From: CBDCWT01 sp965223305
Lineage (GTDB): Bacteria > Planctomycetota > Planctomycetia > Pirellulales > Pirellulaceae
DNA length: 64,000 nt
Assembly (NCBI GenBank): GCA_965223305.1
Contig: CBDCWT010000088.1
Location: 248,001 to 312,000, forward strand
Direction: 5' to 3'
Every line of letters starts with the position of its first letter. The stretch's first letter is position 1. Made by a program: the position numbers and the translations under genes. Below, piece by piece: positions 1 to 8,031 of this stretch. The notes beneath the pieces are model-generated. The model had not been told where the DNA came from, made no database searches, and worked only from the letters and a program-made list of their open reading frames with translations.

Positions 1-2320
1 TTTGGGATCGACGATAGCACTCGTTGGGACTGGCAGCATCGAAGAGTACCAACATCGTCATCTGTTTCTCGTAGGCATGCCTGAGGTACACGCTCCTACG
101 AGGCGACACCTCACCCTCGCGAAAATCGATGTCGGCACCTCCCAGCGCTGAATCCATCTCCCCTGACACCGCCAGGAGGTTATCGCGGACGATCTCCGCG
201 TCCAGCCGACGTACGTTGGTCTTCCACAGATAGTGGTTGTCCGGATCGATCGACCGATTCTCTGCGCTCAAGCGGCCATCGGCGGACGACCGCAAACGCC
301 AGGTACGCGATGTGAGAATCAAACGGTGGAGGTGTTTCATGCTCCAGTCGTTCTCCATCAATTCAACCGCCAACCAGTCCAGCAGATCGGCGTGCTGAGG
401 GCGCGGGCTGCGCAGGCCGAAATCAAATACGTTGCTCACGAGCGGCGTGCCGAAGTGCCTCATCCAGATCTGGTTAACGGCTACTCTGGCGGTGAGTGGA
501 TTCTGCGGGTCAGTGATCCACTTGGCCAGTGCAAGACGGCGACCACTGCTGGTGCGCGGATACTCCTTGCCCAACGGCGTATAGTTGTCGTCCAGCTCCT
601 CAGCCAAAGACTCTCGAGCGGCCTTCAACTTCTTTTCGGCTTCCGCCAGCGCCTGTCTCGCCTTCGACAAGGTCGCCGCCCTCTTCTGTGCGTCCGCTCC
701 CTTCTCTGCCTCGACCGCCTGCAGCGCCAGCCGCTGTTCTGCCACCGCCACCTCAGCCCGGCGGACACGCAGTTGCCGCTCGACGAGCGCCGCCTCCGTA
801 GCGCGCATCTTGGCTAGCATCGAGTCGTCGTTCGACAGCTTGGCTCGATCTGCATCACTTCTTAGTCTGATCGCATAGACCTCTAGCTGGGCCGCAGCAC
901 GTTGACGCTCGAGCAGTTCTATCTCCCAAGCACTCGGCGCCGCGTCTCCCTGCCGATCGGTGACGTTCACCAGCGCCAGTTGCGCTGCGGACAACTTCTT
1001 TCGAGCGGCGTCGAGATGATCTCGAACGACAAAGTCCCGAGCGGCCGGAAAGTAAGCAGCTGCAGGCAACTCGATCGGCGTGACCTCGAGCGCTGCGCCC
1101 AAGATATCGGGTGTCGCGGGTTTGACGGGATGATCCTTGTCCGGAAACTTATCGTTGCCTTGCGCGAATACAAACGTCTCCGCCTCGAGCTCTGCATCGT
1201 AGGCGCGTGGCAAGCCGTCCTGCAAAACATCCAGCTGACCGGGAAGGCGATCGGTGCGGACGCGATGGGGCTCGAAGACCGCCCGGAACTCGTAATAGGC
1301 CTGCTGCGGAATCGGATCGTACTTGTGGTCGTGGCAGCGGGCGCAGTTGATGGTTAATCCCAGGAATGCTTTGGCCGTGTGTTCGACGGTGGCATCCAAC
1401 CAGATGTTCCTGTTGCTGTTGTGGTAATTCCTGGCCAAGAATCCAGTAGCGGCAAGTACTGCAGAGTCCTCTGGCGCGACTTCGTCTCCAGCCAGCATCT
1501 CGACGATCATCTGATCGTATCCCTTGTCGGCGTTAAGCGAGTCGATGATCCAATCACGCCACCGCCAAATGTGTCGCTGGCTGCCACGGAGTTGTTGCTT
1601 GTAGCCATCCCAATCACTGTAGCGCCAGACATCCATCCAGTGCCGCCCCCAGCGTTCACCATGGTGTGGGCTGTCCAACAGCGCATCTATCAACTGCCTC
1701 CAAGCGGAAAGTGACGTATCCCCCAAAAACGCTCTTAGTTGATCGCGGGACGGCGGCAGACCGACCAAGTCGAAATAAGCGCGGCGCAACAATGTCGAGG
1801 GCTCGGCGAGTTCGACCGCTTGCAGCCCTTCGCGCCGATGGTGACTCGCTATGAAGGCATCGATCGGGTGTGTCCAGCGGGAATCAACCGCTGTGGGAAT
1901 CGCCGGCCGCCGCGGGATCTGGTACGCCCAGTGCTCGGCGGGATCGGTGGGAACGGGTTCGTTCTGAGGCACCACCGCCCCAGCCGCGATCCACTTCCTG
2001 AGCAACAACACCTGCTCGCTGTTGAGCGGTTCACCCGCCCCCTCCGGGGGCATTCTCGAGTCGGGATCGTCGGTCGCGACGCGACTGATCAGCTCGCTGG
2101 CGTCCGGATCTCCTGGTTCGACAACTGACCCACTCTCACCTCCCTGGCGAATCAGCTCGCCCGCATCAAGGCGGAGACCTGCTTGCTGCTTCAAGGCACC
2201 GTGACAGGCCGCACATTTCAGAGCTAGGAGCGGCTTGATTTCACGCTCGTAGTCCACAACCTCGGCCGCCCAGGCAGGAACCGGCAAGCTCAGCAGGAAG
2301 AGCATGGACCAGTGCTTCAT
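1..2320 (-). CDS. PSCyt1-DUF1549-DUF1553 planctomycete cytochrome, C-terminus cut by window edge
   Basis: Exported c-type cytochrome-like protein of the family abundant in planctomycetes; a role in electron transfer or oxidative breakdown of complex carbon is assumed for the family, not demonstrated here. The frame opens at an ATG at 2318-2320 and stays open to base 1, so at least 773 residues are present and the end is missing. Residues 1-19 form a signal peptide (MKHWSMLFLLSLPVPAWAA). A heme motif CAACH lies at residues 36-40 (PSCyt1). The DUF1549 domain follows (about 135-430), with the second cysteine motif CARCHDHKYDP. A charged, Ala/Lys/Glu-rich predicted coiled coil occupies about 437-577. 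DUF1553 begins near 590 and includes RRSVYLRHAYEKQM close to the window edge. It is the last gene of a minus-strand cluster with an oxidoreductase and a DUF1080 hydrolase, but 522 bp of repeats separate it from the gene upstream, so it may have its own promoter. Confidence 0.93.
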   Translation of the reverse strand, partial: MKHWSMLFLLSLPVPAWAAEVVDYEREIKPLLALKCAACHGALKQQAGLRLDAGELIRQGGESGSVVEPGDPDASELISRVATDDPDSRMPPEGAGEPLNSEQVLLLRKWIAAGAVVPQNEPVPTDPAEHWAYQIPRRPAIPTAVDSRWTHPIDAFIASHHRREGLQAVELAEPSTLLRRAYFDLVGLPPSRDQLRAFLGDTSLSAWRQLIDALLDSPHHGERWGRHWMDVWRYSDWDGYKQQLRGSQRHIWRWRDWIIDSLNADKGYDQMIVEMLAGDEVAPEDSAVLAATGFLARNYHNSNRNIWLDATVEHTAKAFLGLTINCARCHDHKYDPIPQQAYYEFRAVFEPHRVRTDRLPGQLDVLQDGLPRAYDAELEAETFVFAQGNDKFPDKDHPVKPATPDILGAALEVTPIELPAAAYFPAARDFVVRDHLDAARKKLSAAQLALVNVTDRQGDAAPSAWEIELLERQRAAAQLEVYAIRLRSDADRAKLSNDDSMLAKMRATEAALVERQLRVRRAEVAVAEQRLALQAVEAEKGADAQKRAATLSKARQALAEAEKKLKAARESLAEELDDNYTPLGKEYPRTSSGRRLALAKWITDPQNPLTARVAVNQIWMRHFGTPLVSNVFDFGLRSPRPQHADLLDWLAVELMENDWSMKHLHRLILTSRTWRLRSSADGRLSAENRSIDPDNHYLWKTNVRRLDAEIVRDNLLAVSGEMDSALGGADIDFREGEVSPRRSVYLRHAYEKQMTMLVLFDAASPNECYRRSQ

Positions 2321-2332
2321 CGTTGTCTCGCT

Positions 2333-2741
2333 TTCGGCAATAGTTCAGCAATGTCTAATGACTAAGGAATGCCCAAAGCCCCAATGACGAATGGGGTGTG
2401 GGACGCTTGGAACTACGGTACGCATGGGGATCGCCTTCGGCAATGACTAATGTCTAAGGTCTAATGACTAAGGAATGCCCAAAGCCCCAATGACGAATGG
2501 GGTGGGACGCTTGGAACCACGGTACGCATGGATCGCCTTCGGCAATGACTAATGTCTAAGGTCTAATGACTAAGGAATACCCAAAGTCCCAATGACGAAT
2601 GGGGGGGACGCTTGGAACTACGGTACGCATGGATCGCCTTCGGCAATGACTAATGTCTAAGGTCTAATGACTAAGGAATGCTCAAAGCCCCAATGACGAA
2701 TGGGGGGGACGCTTGGAACTACGGTACGCATGGAATCCTCC
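2333..2741. repeat. Four tandem ~102-bp direct repeats
   Basis: Four head-to-tail units begin with TTCGGCAAT or a close variant at 2333, 2436, 2538 and 2639 (lengths 103, 102, 101, 103). Each contains CTAATGACTAAGGAAT, then CCCAATGACGAATGGGG, a small stem, then GACGCTTGGAAC and GGTACGCATGG. Copies 2-4 differ at only a few positions; copy 1 diverges in its first 25 bases. The array fills the gap between two co-oriented genes and holds no plausible coding sequence. Confidence 0.95.
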
Positions 2742-2827
2742 TTCGGTTGGTCACTAGTCACGGCGTTAGTTAGGCATTCATTCATTAGTCATTCATTAGT
2801 CATTAGACATTAGTCATTAGACATTTC
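2742..2827. repeat. AT-rich ATTAGTCATT short repeats
   Basis: Following the 102-bp array, the decamer CATTAGTCATT and variants (CATTCATTAG, CATTAGACATT) recur about six times in roughly 70 bases. It is the complement of the AATGACTAATG core seen inside the 102-bp units, so the two repeat regions are related and partly inverted. It lies 16 bases from the stop codon of the oxidoreductase gene on the minus strand and could act in its 3' end. Confidence 0.85.
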
Positions 2828-2842
2828 CGCGCGTCCCGCGCA

Positions 2843-4162
2843 CTAGATGAACTCCGTGACACCAGGGATCGCGATGGCCGGCGTGGCGATTTCTCCCCAC
2901 TCGTAGCGCGGCGGCGTTAGATCCTGCTGGGAGTTCTGCGCCATGTCCCAGGTGATCAACTGCCCGGTGTAGGTTGCCATCCGCCCCATGATCGCCAACA
3001 AAGTACTCTTGGCCATGTACTCGCCGTTGTTGATTGGGTCGCCCTTTCGAATACTGGCGAACAGCAGGTCGTGTTCGGTCTGGTACATCGGATTTCGCTC
3101 ACCTTCGTAGACCCAGCGTTGCTCGTTGGTGATAACGGGAGCTCCTCTGCGGCTTTCGTCGAGGAAAGCGTTTCCTCGTGTACCCACCACGTGGGCACTC
3201 ATGTCATTGACACAACCGGGAATCTGCCGGCAGTTGCTGAAGAGTTTGGCTCCATTGGCGTACTCGTACACCACCGAATGATGATCGTAGATGTTTCCAT
3301 ATTCGGGACCGGTGCGCTGCTGGCGGCCGCCCAGACCAGTTGCCTTCACTGGATACTCGTTGTTCATCAGCCATGAACAGACATCCAGATAGTGAACATG
3401 TTGCTCGACGTTGAAGTCCCCCGAAAGCCACGTGAAGTAGTACCAGTTGCGCATCTGCCAATGCATGTCCGTCCAGTCTCGTTTGCGCGGTTTGACCCAA
3501 ATACCACCCCGATAGTCGTTGGCTTGCAAGGTGGTCAACTCACCAATTGCCCCGTCCTGGATCCGTTTGACGGCCTCCTGGAATTGATATGAGTATCGCA
3601 GACAAAGACCGGAGACGATCGACAGGCCTTTTGCTTCAGCCTCCAGGCAAGTCTGCAGAACTGAGCGCACTCCTGGAGCATCGACTGCCACCGGCTTTTC
3701 AGCAAAGACGTGCAGCCCTGCGTCGACGGCCGCCTTCAAGTGGGCTGGCCGAAAGTGAGGAGGCGTGGTCAGCAGCACGACATCGACGCCACTGGCAATC
3801 ACGTCTTGATATGCGTCGAAGCCGACGAACTGGCGCTCGGGTGGAACGTCGATCTTCGCAGCAACTTCCTCTACTTGCTGCAGTGACTTAAGGCTGACCT
3901 GCAAGCGATCAGCGAACATATCGCCCATGGCGGTCAGCCGGACGTTGCTGTCCGCCTTCAAGGCCTGAGAAGCCGCCCCCGTGCCTCGTCCACCACAGCC
4001 GATCAACCCTACCCGCAACAAGTCACTGCCACCCAAGTGGACACCCTGCGCATGACTCCGCGAGCCGACCATGACACTCCCAGCCACGGCGCCGACCGTT
4101 GAACTCTTCAAGAATTCCCGCCGCGAGGCGGTGCTGGCTGCTTTCTGATTATCGCTCGTCAT
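2843..4162 (-). CDS. Tat-exported Gfo/Idh/MocA family oxidoreductase
   Basis: NAD(P)-dependent oxidoreductase, 439 residues, probably acting on a sugar or sugar derivative outside the cytoplasm. The N-terminus carries a twin-arginine signal (SRREFLKSSTVGAVAG, residues about 13-28) ending near SRSHA. The Rossmann nucleotide-binding loop VGLIGCGGRGTG is at about 52-63, and the conserved family lysine lies in AEKPVAVD near 155. The C-terminal alpha/beta domain includes the HVHYLDVCSWL segment, where a histidine near the active site is usual. It lies 51 bp downstream of the DUF1080 hydrolase on the same strand, so co-transcription is likely. The substrate cannot be told from sequence. Confidence 0.95.
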   Translation of the reverse strand: MTSDNQKAASTASRREFLKSSTVGAVAGSVMVGSRSHAQGVHLGGSDLLRVGLIGCGGRGTGAASQALKADSNVRLTAMGDMFADRLQVSLKSLQQVEEVAAKIDVPPERQFVGFDAYQDVIASGVDVVLLTTPPHFRPAHLKAAVDAGLHVFAEKPVAVDAPGVRSVLQTCLEAEAKGLSIVSGLCLRYSYQFQEAVKRIQDGAIGELTTLQANDYRGGIWVKPRKRDWTDMHWQMRNWYYFTWLSGDFNVEQHVHYLDVCSWLMNNEYPVKATGLGGRQQRTGPEYGNIYDHHSVVYEYANGAKLFSNCRQIPGCVNDMSAHVVGTRGNAFLDESRRGAPVITNEQRWVYEGERNPMYQTEHDLLFASIRKGDPINNGEYMAKSTLLAIMGRMATYTGQLITWDMAQNSQQDLTPPRYEWGEIATPAIAIPGVTEFI

Positions 4163-4213
4163 GCTCGTGCACTCCCGTTCACCCCTGTTGAGATGGTAAT
4201 TGCCTGCCGGACA

Positions 4214-5050
4214 TCACCGATTCCTCGGCAACGGGTGCAGTACCACGTTTCGAAAATAAACCTCGTTGGCCTCGTTTTGCAGCAGGATCTTGCCCGCCGA
4301 CGGGTAAACGTCAAAACACTCGTTGACGGTGACACCGTTGATCTTGATCGTGATCCGGTCCCCGTCACATATGCACTCGACGCGAGTCCATTCTCCCAGA
4401 GGGCTCGCCACGTCATCCTTGCCTCGCGTGTCGAGTAGCTCTGCGAACCCCGCCTCGTGCTTCGACCACCAGAACTGCTTGCCGGAATAGACTGTTTTCT
4501 CCCCCCCGCGCCGCCAGCGCGTGCGATCGTCGCTGGCCGTGACCGTTTCGCTAGATATCGTCGCGGGAACTTCGATTCCGTCCTCATCGGTGCCGCGAAT
4601 GACGATCAAGTCGCCCTCGCAACCCTGCGCCAGCTGGCATTCGATTGAAGTCATCCAGACACCGTCACGACTGCCATCTGGCCCGATCGCGTGCAGGAGA
4701 ACACCGGAGTTTCGGACGTACTTGGAACCGTCCGTCCGATCACCCCACTTGTACTCCAAGCTCAAGTGATAGTCTTTGTATTCCGACACCGTTGCCGCGT
4801 AGCCAAGTCCCCGGCCCGATACATGGAGAGTTCCGTCTTGGGCCCGGAAAGTCGCGGCGGGGTCCTCATGTCGCGTCTCCTTCAGCCACGTTGTGAACCC
4901 CGTCAGGTCGTTGCCCTTGAGCAGCACGATCGGCTCGCCGCGTGGGACAACTGGCGACGCATCGTCAGCGATACCCGTCGTAGGGGAGGAAACTCCGGCC
5001 AACGCCAAGCAGGCGAAATGCCAGGCCGATGATCTGAGGTGAGATTTCAT
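4214..5050 (-). CDS. DUF1080 (3-keto-disaccharide hydrolase-type) secreted protein
   Basis: 278 residues with a signal peptide (MKSHLRSSAWHFACLALAGVSS) and one concanavalin-like DUF1080 domain. Members of this family include 3-keto-disaccharide hydrolases and are related to GH16-type folds. Family features are LLKGNDLTGFTTWLKET near the start, LSLEYKWGDR, a SGVLLHAIGPDG segment, IECQLAQGCEGDLIVI, and the C-terminal EVYFRNVVLHPL. It heads the minus-strand cluster with an exported oxidoreductase; a 3-keto-sugar hydrolase beside a Gfo/Idh enzyme is a recurring pairing in these bacteria, which suggests a 3-keto-glycoside route. That pathway assignment is inference. The start at 5050 is preceded by a 116-bp divergent region shared with the next gene. 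Confidence 0.93.
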   Translation of the reverse strand: MKSHLRSSAWHFACLALAGVSSPTTGIADDASPVVPRGEPIVLLKGNDLTGFTTWLKETRHEDPAATFRAQDGTLHVSGRGLGYAATVSEYKDYHLSLEYKWGDRTDGSKYVRNSGVLLHAIGPDGSRDGVWMTSIECQLAQGCEGDLIVIRGTDEDGIEVPATISSETVTASDDRTRWRRGGEKTVYSGKQFWWSKHEAGFAELLDTRGKDDVASPLGEWTRVECICDGDRITIKINGVTVNECFDVYPSAGKILLQNEANEVYFRNVVLHPLPRNR

Positions 5051-5153
5051 GGCGGGAAGTTGCAGGCAGGACCGGCTAGTACTTATCTTTAGAGTCGGTG
5101 TTCATTATCCCTGCCCTCTCTGACTTTTCAAATCTCCCAGTCCCATACCTACT

Positions 5154-5162
5154 GGGGAGGAG
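5154..5162 (+). promoter_or_regulatory. Ribosome binding site that fixes the start of the epimerase-like gene
   Basis: GGGGAGGAG lies 4-6 bases before the ATG at 5167. The frame is also open from an ATG at 5098, but that one has no such site and would put about 23 extra residues before the export signal, so 5167 is chosen. Confidence 0.8.
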
Positions 5163-5166
5163 CCCT

Positions 5167-6213
5167 ATGTCAGCCAAACATCCAGACCGCAAGTCTGCTC
5201 GCCTGCTACACGCGGAGCACCGTTCCCCAAGGCAATCACCTGCCGGCGCGGTGGCGGCGGCGATCGGCAAAGGCTCGAGATTCGCCGCTCGTCGGCACTT
5301 TCTGCAGTTAGGAGTTTCTGCAGCGTCAGCGGGTGTGCTCGGCGCCCTCACGACGCTGGCAGCCGCGAAAAAGGGAAAGCCTACCCAGTTTCAGGTAGCC
5401 TGTATGACCCTACCCTACTCGCAATTCCCGCTGGCGAGAGCCCTCACCGGCATCAAAGCAGCCGGCTACGACTATGTGGCTTGGGGGACACGGCACCGTG
5501 AGTCGGGGCAGGAACGGGTCCCAGTGATGCCGGTAGACGCACCACCTGACAAAGCACGTGAGTTAGCCAAGAAGTGCCGGGATATCGGTCTGGAGCCGCT
5601 GATGATGTTCTCGACCGTCTACCCCGAGAACCCCGAAGGCCTGCGGGTCCTCACTCACCGGCTCCGGCAGGCATCAGCTGCTGCTATTCCTCAAGTACTG
5701 ACATTCGGTCACACCGAAGGCGGCAATCGAGAAACTTGGTTGAAGCGGTTTAAGGAACTCGGCCCAATTGCCCGGGATCAGGGTGTACTGCTTGTCGTGA
5801 AACAACACGGGGGCTCAACCGGGACTGGCGCAGCTTGTGCCGAGATCGTACGCGAAGTTGACGACCCCGGAATCATGGTTAACTACGATGCAGGAAACGT
5901 CATGGACTACCTGGACGTGGATCCCATTCCGGACATCAACGAATGCGCCGACGTGGTCCGCAGCTTCTGTATCAAGGACCATCGAAACTGGCCGCAAGAC
6001 CAGGACTGTGGCCCGGGCCTAGGAGAGATCGACCACTATCGGCTGCTGCATCCGGTGGCAGCGACTGGGCTCGAGATGCCTCTCTGCTGCGAGAACATCT
6101 TTGCACCTGTCGTACCTCGACCCACCGATCCGGCTGGTGTCGACGCGCTAGCCCGCCGCGCCCGCGAGTTCTTGGAAACCGTTATCGCGGGGCTGACTCG
6201 GCAAGATCCCTGA
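5167..6213 (+). CDS. Sugar phosphate isomerase/epimerase family (xylose isomerase-like TIM barrel), exported
   Basis: 348 residues. After a basic leader comes a Tat-like signal (ARRHFLQLGVSAASAGVLG, about residues 42-60), then a TIM barrel typical of the AP endonuclease 2/xylose isomerase-like superfamily. Recognisable segments are FQVACMTLPYS, FGHTEGGNRETW, a metal-ligand-type strand VKQHGG, NYDAGNVMDY, FCIKDHR and GLGEID. The catalytic glutamate/histidine/aspartate layout fits an isomerase or epimerase of unknown substrate. It diverges from the DUF1080/oxidoreductase cluster across 116 bp and overlaps the next gene tail to tail by 32 bp. Functional link to the neighbouring 3-keto-sugar-type genes is plausible but not shown. 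Confidence 0.9.
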   Translation: MSAKHPDRKSARLLHAEHRSPRQSPAGAVAAAIGKGSRFAARRHFLQLGVSAASAGVLGALTTLAAAKKGKPTQFQVACMTLPYSQFPLARALTGIKAAGYDYVAWGTRHRESGQERVPVMPVDAPPDKARELAKKCRDIGLEPLMMFSTVYPENPEGLRVLTHRLRQASAAAIPQVLTFGHTEGGNRETWLKRFKELGPIARDQGVLLVVKQHGGSTGTGAACAEIVREVDDPGIMVNYDAGNVMDYLDVDPIPDINECADVVRSFCIKDHRNWPQDQDCGPGLGEIDHYRLLHPVAATGLEMPLCCENIFAPVVPRPTDPAGVDALARRAREFLETVIAGLTRQDP

Positions 6214-7567
6214 AGGGCCGCGGCTCGAAGCCGACCGGTTGCGGCGTGTCCTTGGTAATGAACTGCCACGACCCTCCGTGTTCCCGATGTCTATCGAAAT
6301 CGACTGCGTCGTATCCGAACGCGAGGTGTGGCGTTTCGACTTTGCTGTGGCGGGCGTGGGACTGCATCACGGCCTCCACGACACCCGTCGTGAGCAGCGT
6401 CCGTTCTACAGGATACGGCTCGCGGCGTTCCGAGAAAAAGTACTGGATGGCATGCGAGAGTGCCTTGAACAGCCCACGGTTCCCCCAGGGGCTGTTGAAA
6501 ATCGCGGTTGCGCGCGGTTCCGGATCATCTCTTAGCCGGCAAGCGAAGTTCCATCGATCGGCGCTGCGCCCCACCTTCAGCACAGTTGCTTTCAGGCCAT
6601 CTTTGTATCTAAGGCAAATCGCATGGTCGCCGTCCGGCCGCGGGGGTGGCTGGCTCGTTGGACGCGTCGCATAGACACCGCGGTTTGGGTGTGGCTGCCG
6701 CTGAACGTTCATCTCCGCCTCGGCTGCCATCGCCGCCGCAACAAGCTCCTCAGACCAGCGCCCCGCTCGGCGGGCTTGGTCGAACGCTTTGCCCGTTAAC
6801 AACTCGACCTCAACGATCCCGCTCTCGCCCCCATGCCGCGATTCGACGAAGGACTGCAGCACTTCAAGAGCGTGGAAGTCATAAGACTCGAGCCCGCCGC
6901 CGTGAATCGAAACCGCCTCTTCGATCGGCGCGCCCACAGGCAATTCGAGCGGCGGACGTCTCTGGGCCAGCGGGACCGAACTCCCGGCCATCAGTGGCAT
7001 GCCAAGCGTCCGCGCCGTATCAAACATCTCTTTCGCCCAGTCCCAACGATAGGAGAGGTGCTTGTCGTTGAAGAAAGGTACATATCTGTTCGAACGCTGC
7101 ATGACCGCCAGAGCTTCGTCGAAGAAGCGCTTGCGTGGATACTGTTTTTGGCCGAGGCCGTTGTACGGGTATTCACCGTGCTCACCGATAGACAACACTG
7201 CATCGACGGCCAGTTTGTCGCTGCCGGTGCAAAGAGCCTCGCCGATCGAAGGAAAGAGAGGGATCCCAAACCGCTCTGACACCTCACGAGCCATGTCCTG
7301 CTCGGGAAACTGGTCCGCATAAAGGGAGACGACTTCCACGCCAGGATCGGTCAAACGACCATTGAAGTAGTAAGGTCCGAGGAAATTCTCCAAGATGTTG
7401 TAGGCGTGGCTGCGAAAGTGAAACACGGTAAAGATCGCGGCGACGCGCGGGCGGCGGGCGGTCGCCGCGTCTCTGCCGCTGGCAGCTCGTCCGGCGGCAG
7501 TCAAGCCACCTAGTCCGGCGGTGATCGCCGTGAGGAACTCACGACGCGAGGTCTGGTCTTGGTACAT
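6182..7567 (-). CDS. Tat-exported protein of unknown function, Rossmann-like N-terminus
   Basis: 461 residues. A clear Tat signal SRREFLTAITAGLGGLTAAG starts at residue 7. After it, RPRVAAIFTVFHFRSHAYNI begins what looks like a Rossmann-type fold (alternating strand and helix, DAVLSIGEHGEYPYNG), reminiscent of the N-terminal half of Gfo/Idh/MocA proteins, but the usual glycine-rich loop and EKP motif are absent. Later segments such as SIHGGGLESYDFHALEVLQS and the aromatic C-terminus YFFSERREPYP are distinctive. I recognise it as a type common in planctomycetes but cannot name a function. Its 3' end overlaps that of the convergent epimerase-like gene by 32 bp. Confidence 0.85.
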   Translation of the reverse strand: MYQDQTSRREFLTAITAGLGGLTAAGRAASGRDAATARRPRVAAIFTVFHFRSHAYNILENFLGPYYFNGRLTDPGVEVVSLYADQFPEQDMAREVSERFGIPLFPSIGEALCTGSDKLAVDAVLSIGEHGEYPYNGLGQKQYPRKRFFDEALAVMQRSNRYVPFFNDKHLSYRWDWAKEMFDTARTLGMPLMAGSSVPLAQRRPPLELPVGAPIEEAVSIHGGGLESYDFHALEVLQSFVESRHGGESGIVEVELLTGKAFDQARRAGRWSEELVAAAMAAEAEMNVQRQPHPNRGVYATRPTSQPPPRPDGDHAICLRYKDGLKATVLKVGRSADRWNFACRLRDDPEPRATAIFNSPWGNRGLFKALSHAIQYFFSERREPYPVERTLLTTGVVEAVMQSHARHSKVETPHLAFGYDAVDFDRHREHGGSWQFITKDTPQPVGFEPRPFRDLAESAPR

Positions 7568-8031
7568 GGTCCGTTCCTGGTTCGATTTTCGGCGGCGCTC
7601 GTGGTGCTGTACGTCAGCCGCGGGGCATCAGCACAGGTTCCTTGTCAGGATAGCCGGGAGCATGACTTTCGGAGCGCATTTCAAACAGGAGAGAACAAAG
7701 CAAACTGAGAGTCTCTGTTGTCTCGGTTGCGGCCTGTTAAGAAATCCCTGTGGAGTTCACGAACTGGCTGCCTGACGTTCCCAACAAACCGGATGCTAAC
7801 GCATGCCGGCCAATCGTCGCAAATTAAACTCATAATTCTGCACATCAGCAGCTCGCAATCGCCCACGGTCCCTGACAAGGATGATAGCCGGCATCAGCAC
7901 GTTCGCAGCGCTTACGGGCGATCCGGGCTGGACGATTTAGCTGGCCGATTCTTAGAATGCTGGTGCGGATTGCGTCTCCTGTGCAGTGACACAGGAGTGA
8001 GGGAGCGATGTGCTTATGGAGATAGCTCGTC
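7568..8031. other. Divergent intergenic region, no gene seen
   Basis: 464 bp between two divergent genes. Short open frames here (for example 7718-8035) have no family resemblance, no good ribosome site and atypical composition. The region must hold the promoters for both neighbours, but I could not identify -35/-10 boxes with confidence. One hairpin near the helicase start is listed separately. Confidence 0.6.
7976..7997 (+). promoter_or_regulatory. 8-bp perfect hairpin in the helicase leader
   Basis: CTCCTGTG and CACAGGAG are perfect complements around a 6-base loop (CAGTGA), ending 34 bases before the ATG of the SNF2 helicase. It could be an operator or a structured leader; no U-tract follows, so a terminator is unlikely. 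Confidence 0.45.

Noticed and set aside
233..1854. Several plus-strand open frames of 60-194 residues across the first 2 kb
   Set aside because: They are antisense to the DUF1549/DUF1553 gene, which has clear motifs throughout.
2333..2827. Possible replication origin or iteron array
   Set aside because: The repeats are ~102 bp and there is no dnaA, rep gene or DnaA-box pattern that I could see.
5098..5166. Upstream ATG for the epimerase-like gene
   Set aside because: GGGGAGGAG precedes the later ATG, and the added residues do not fit the export signal.
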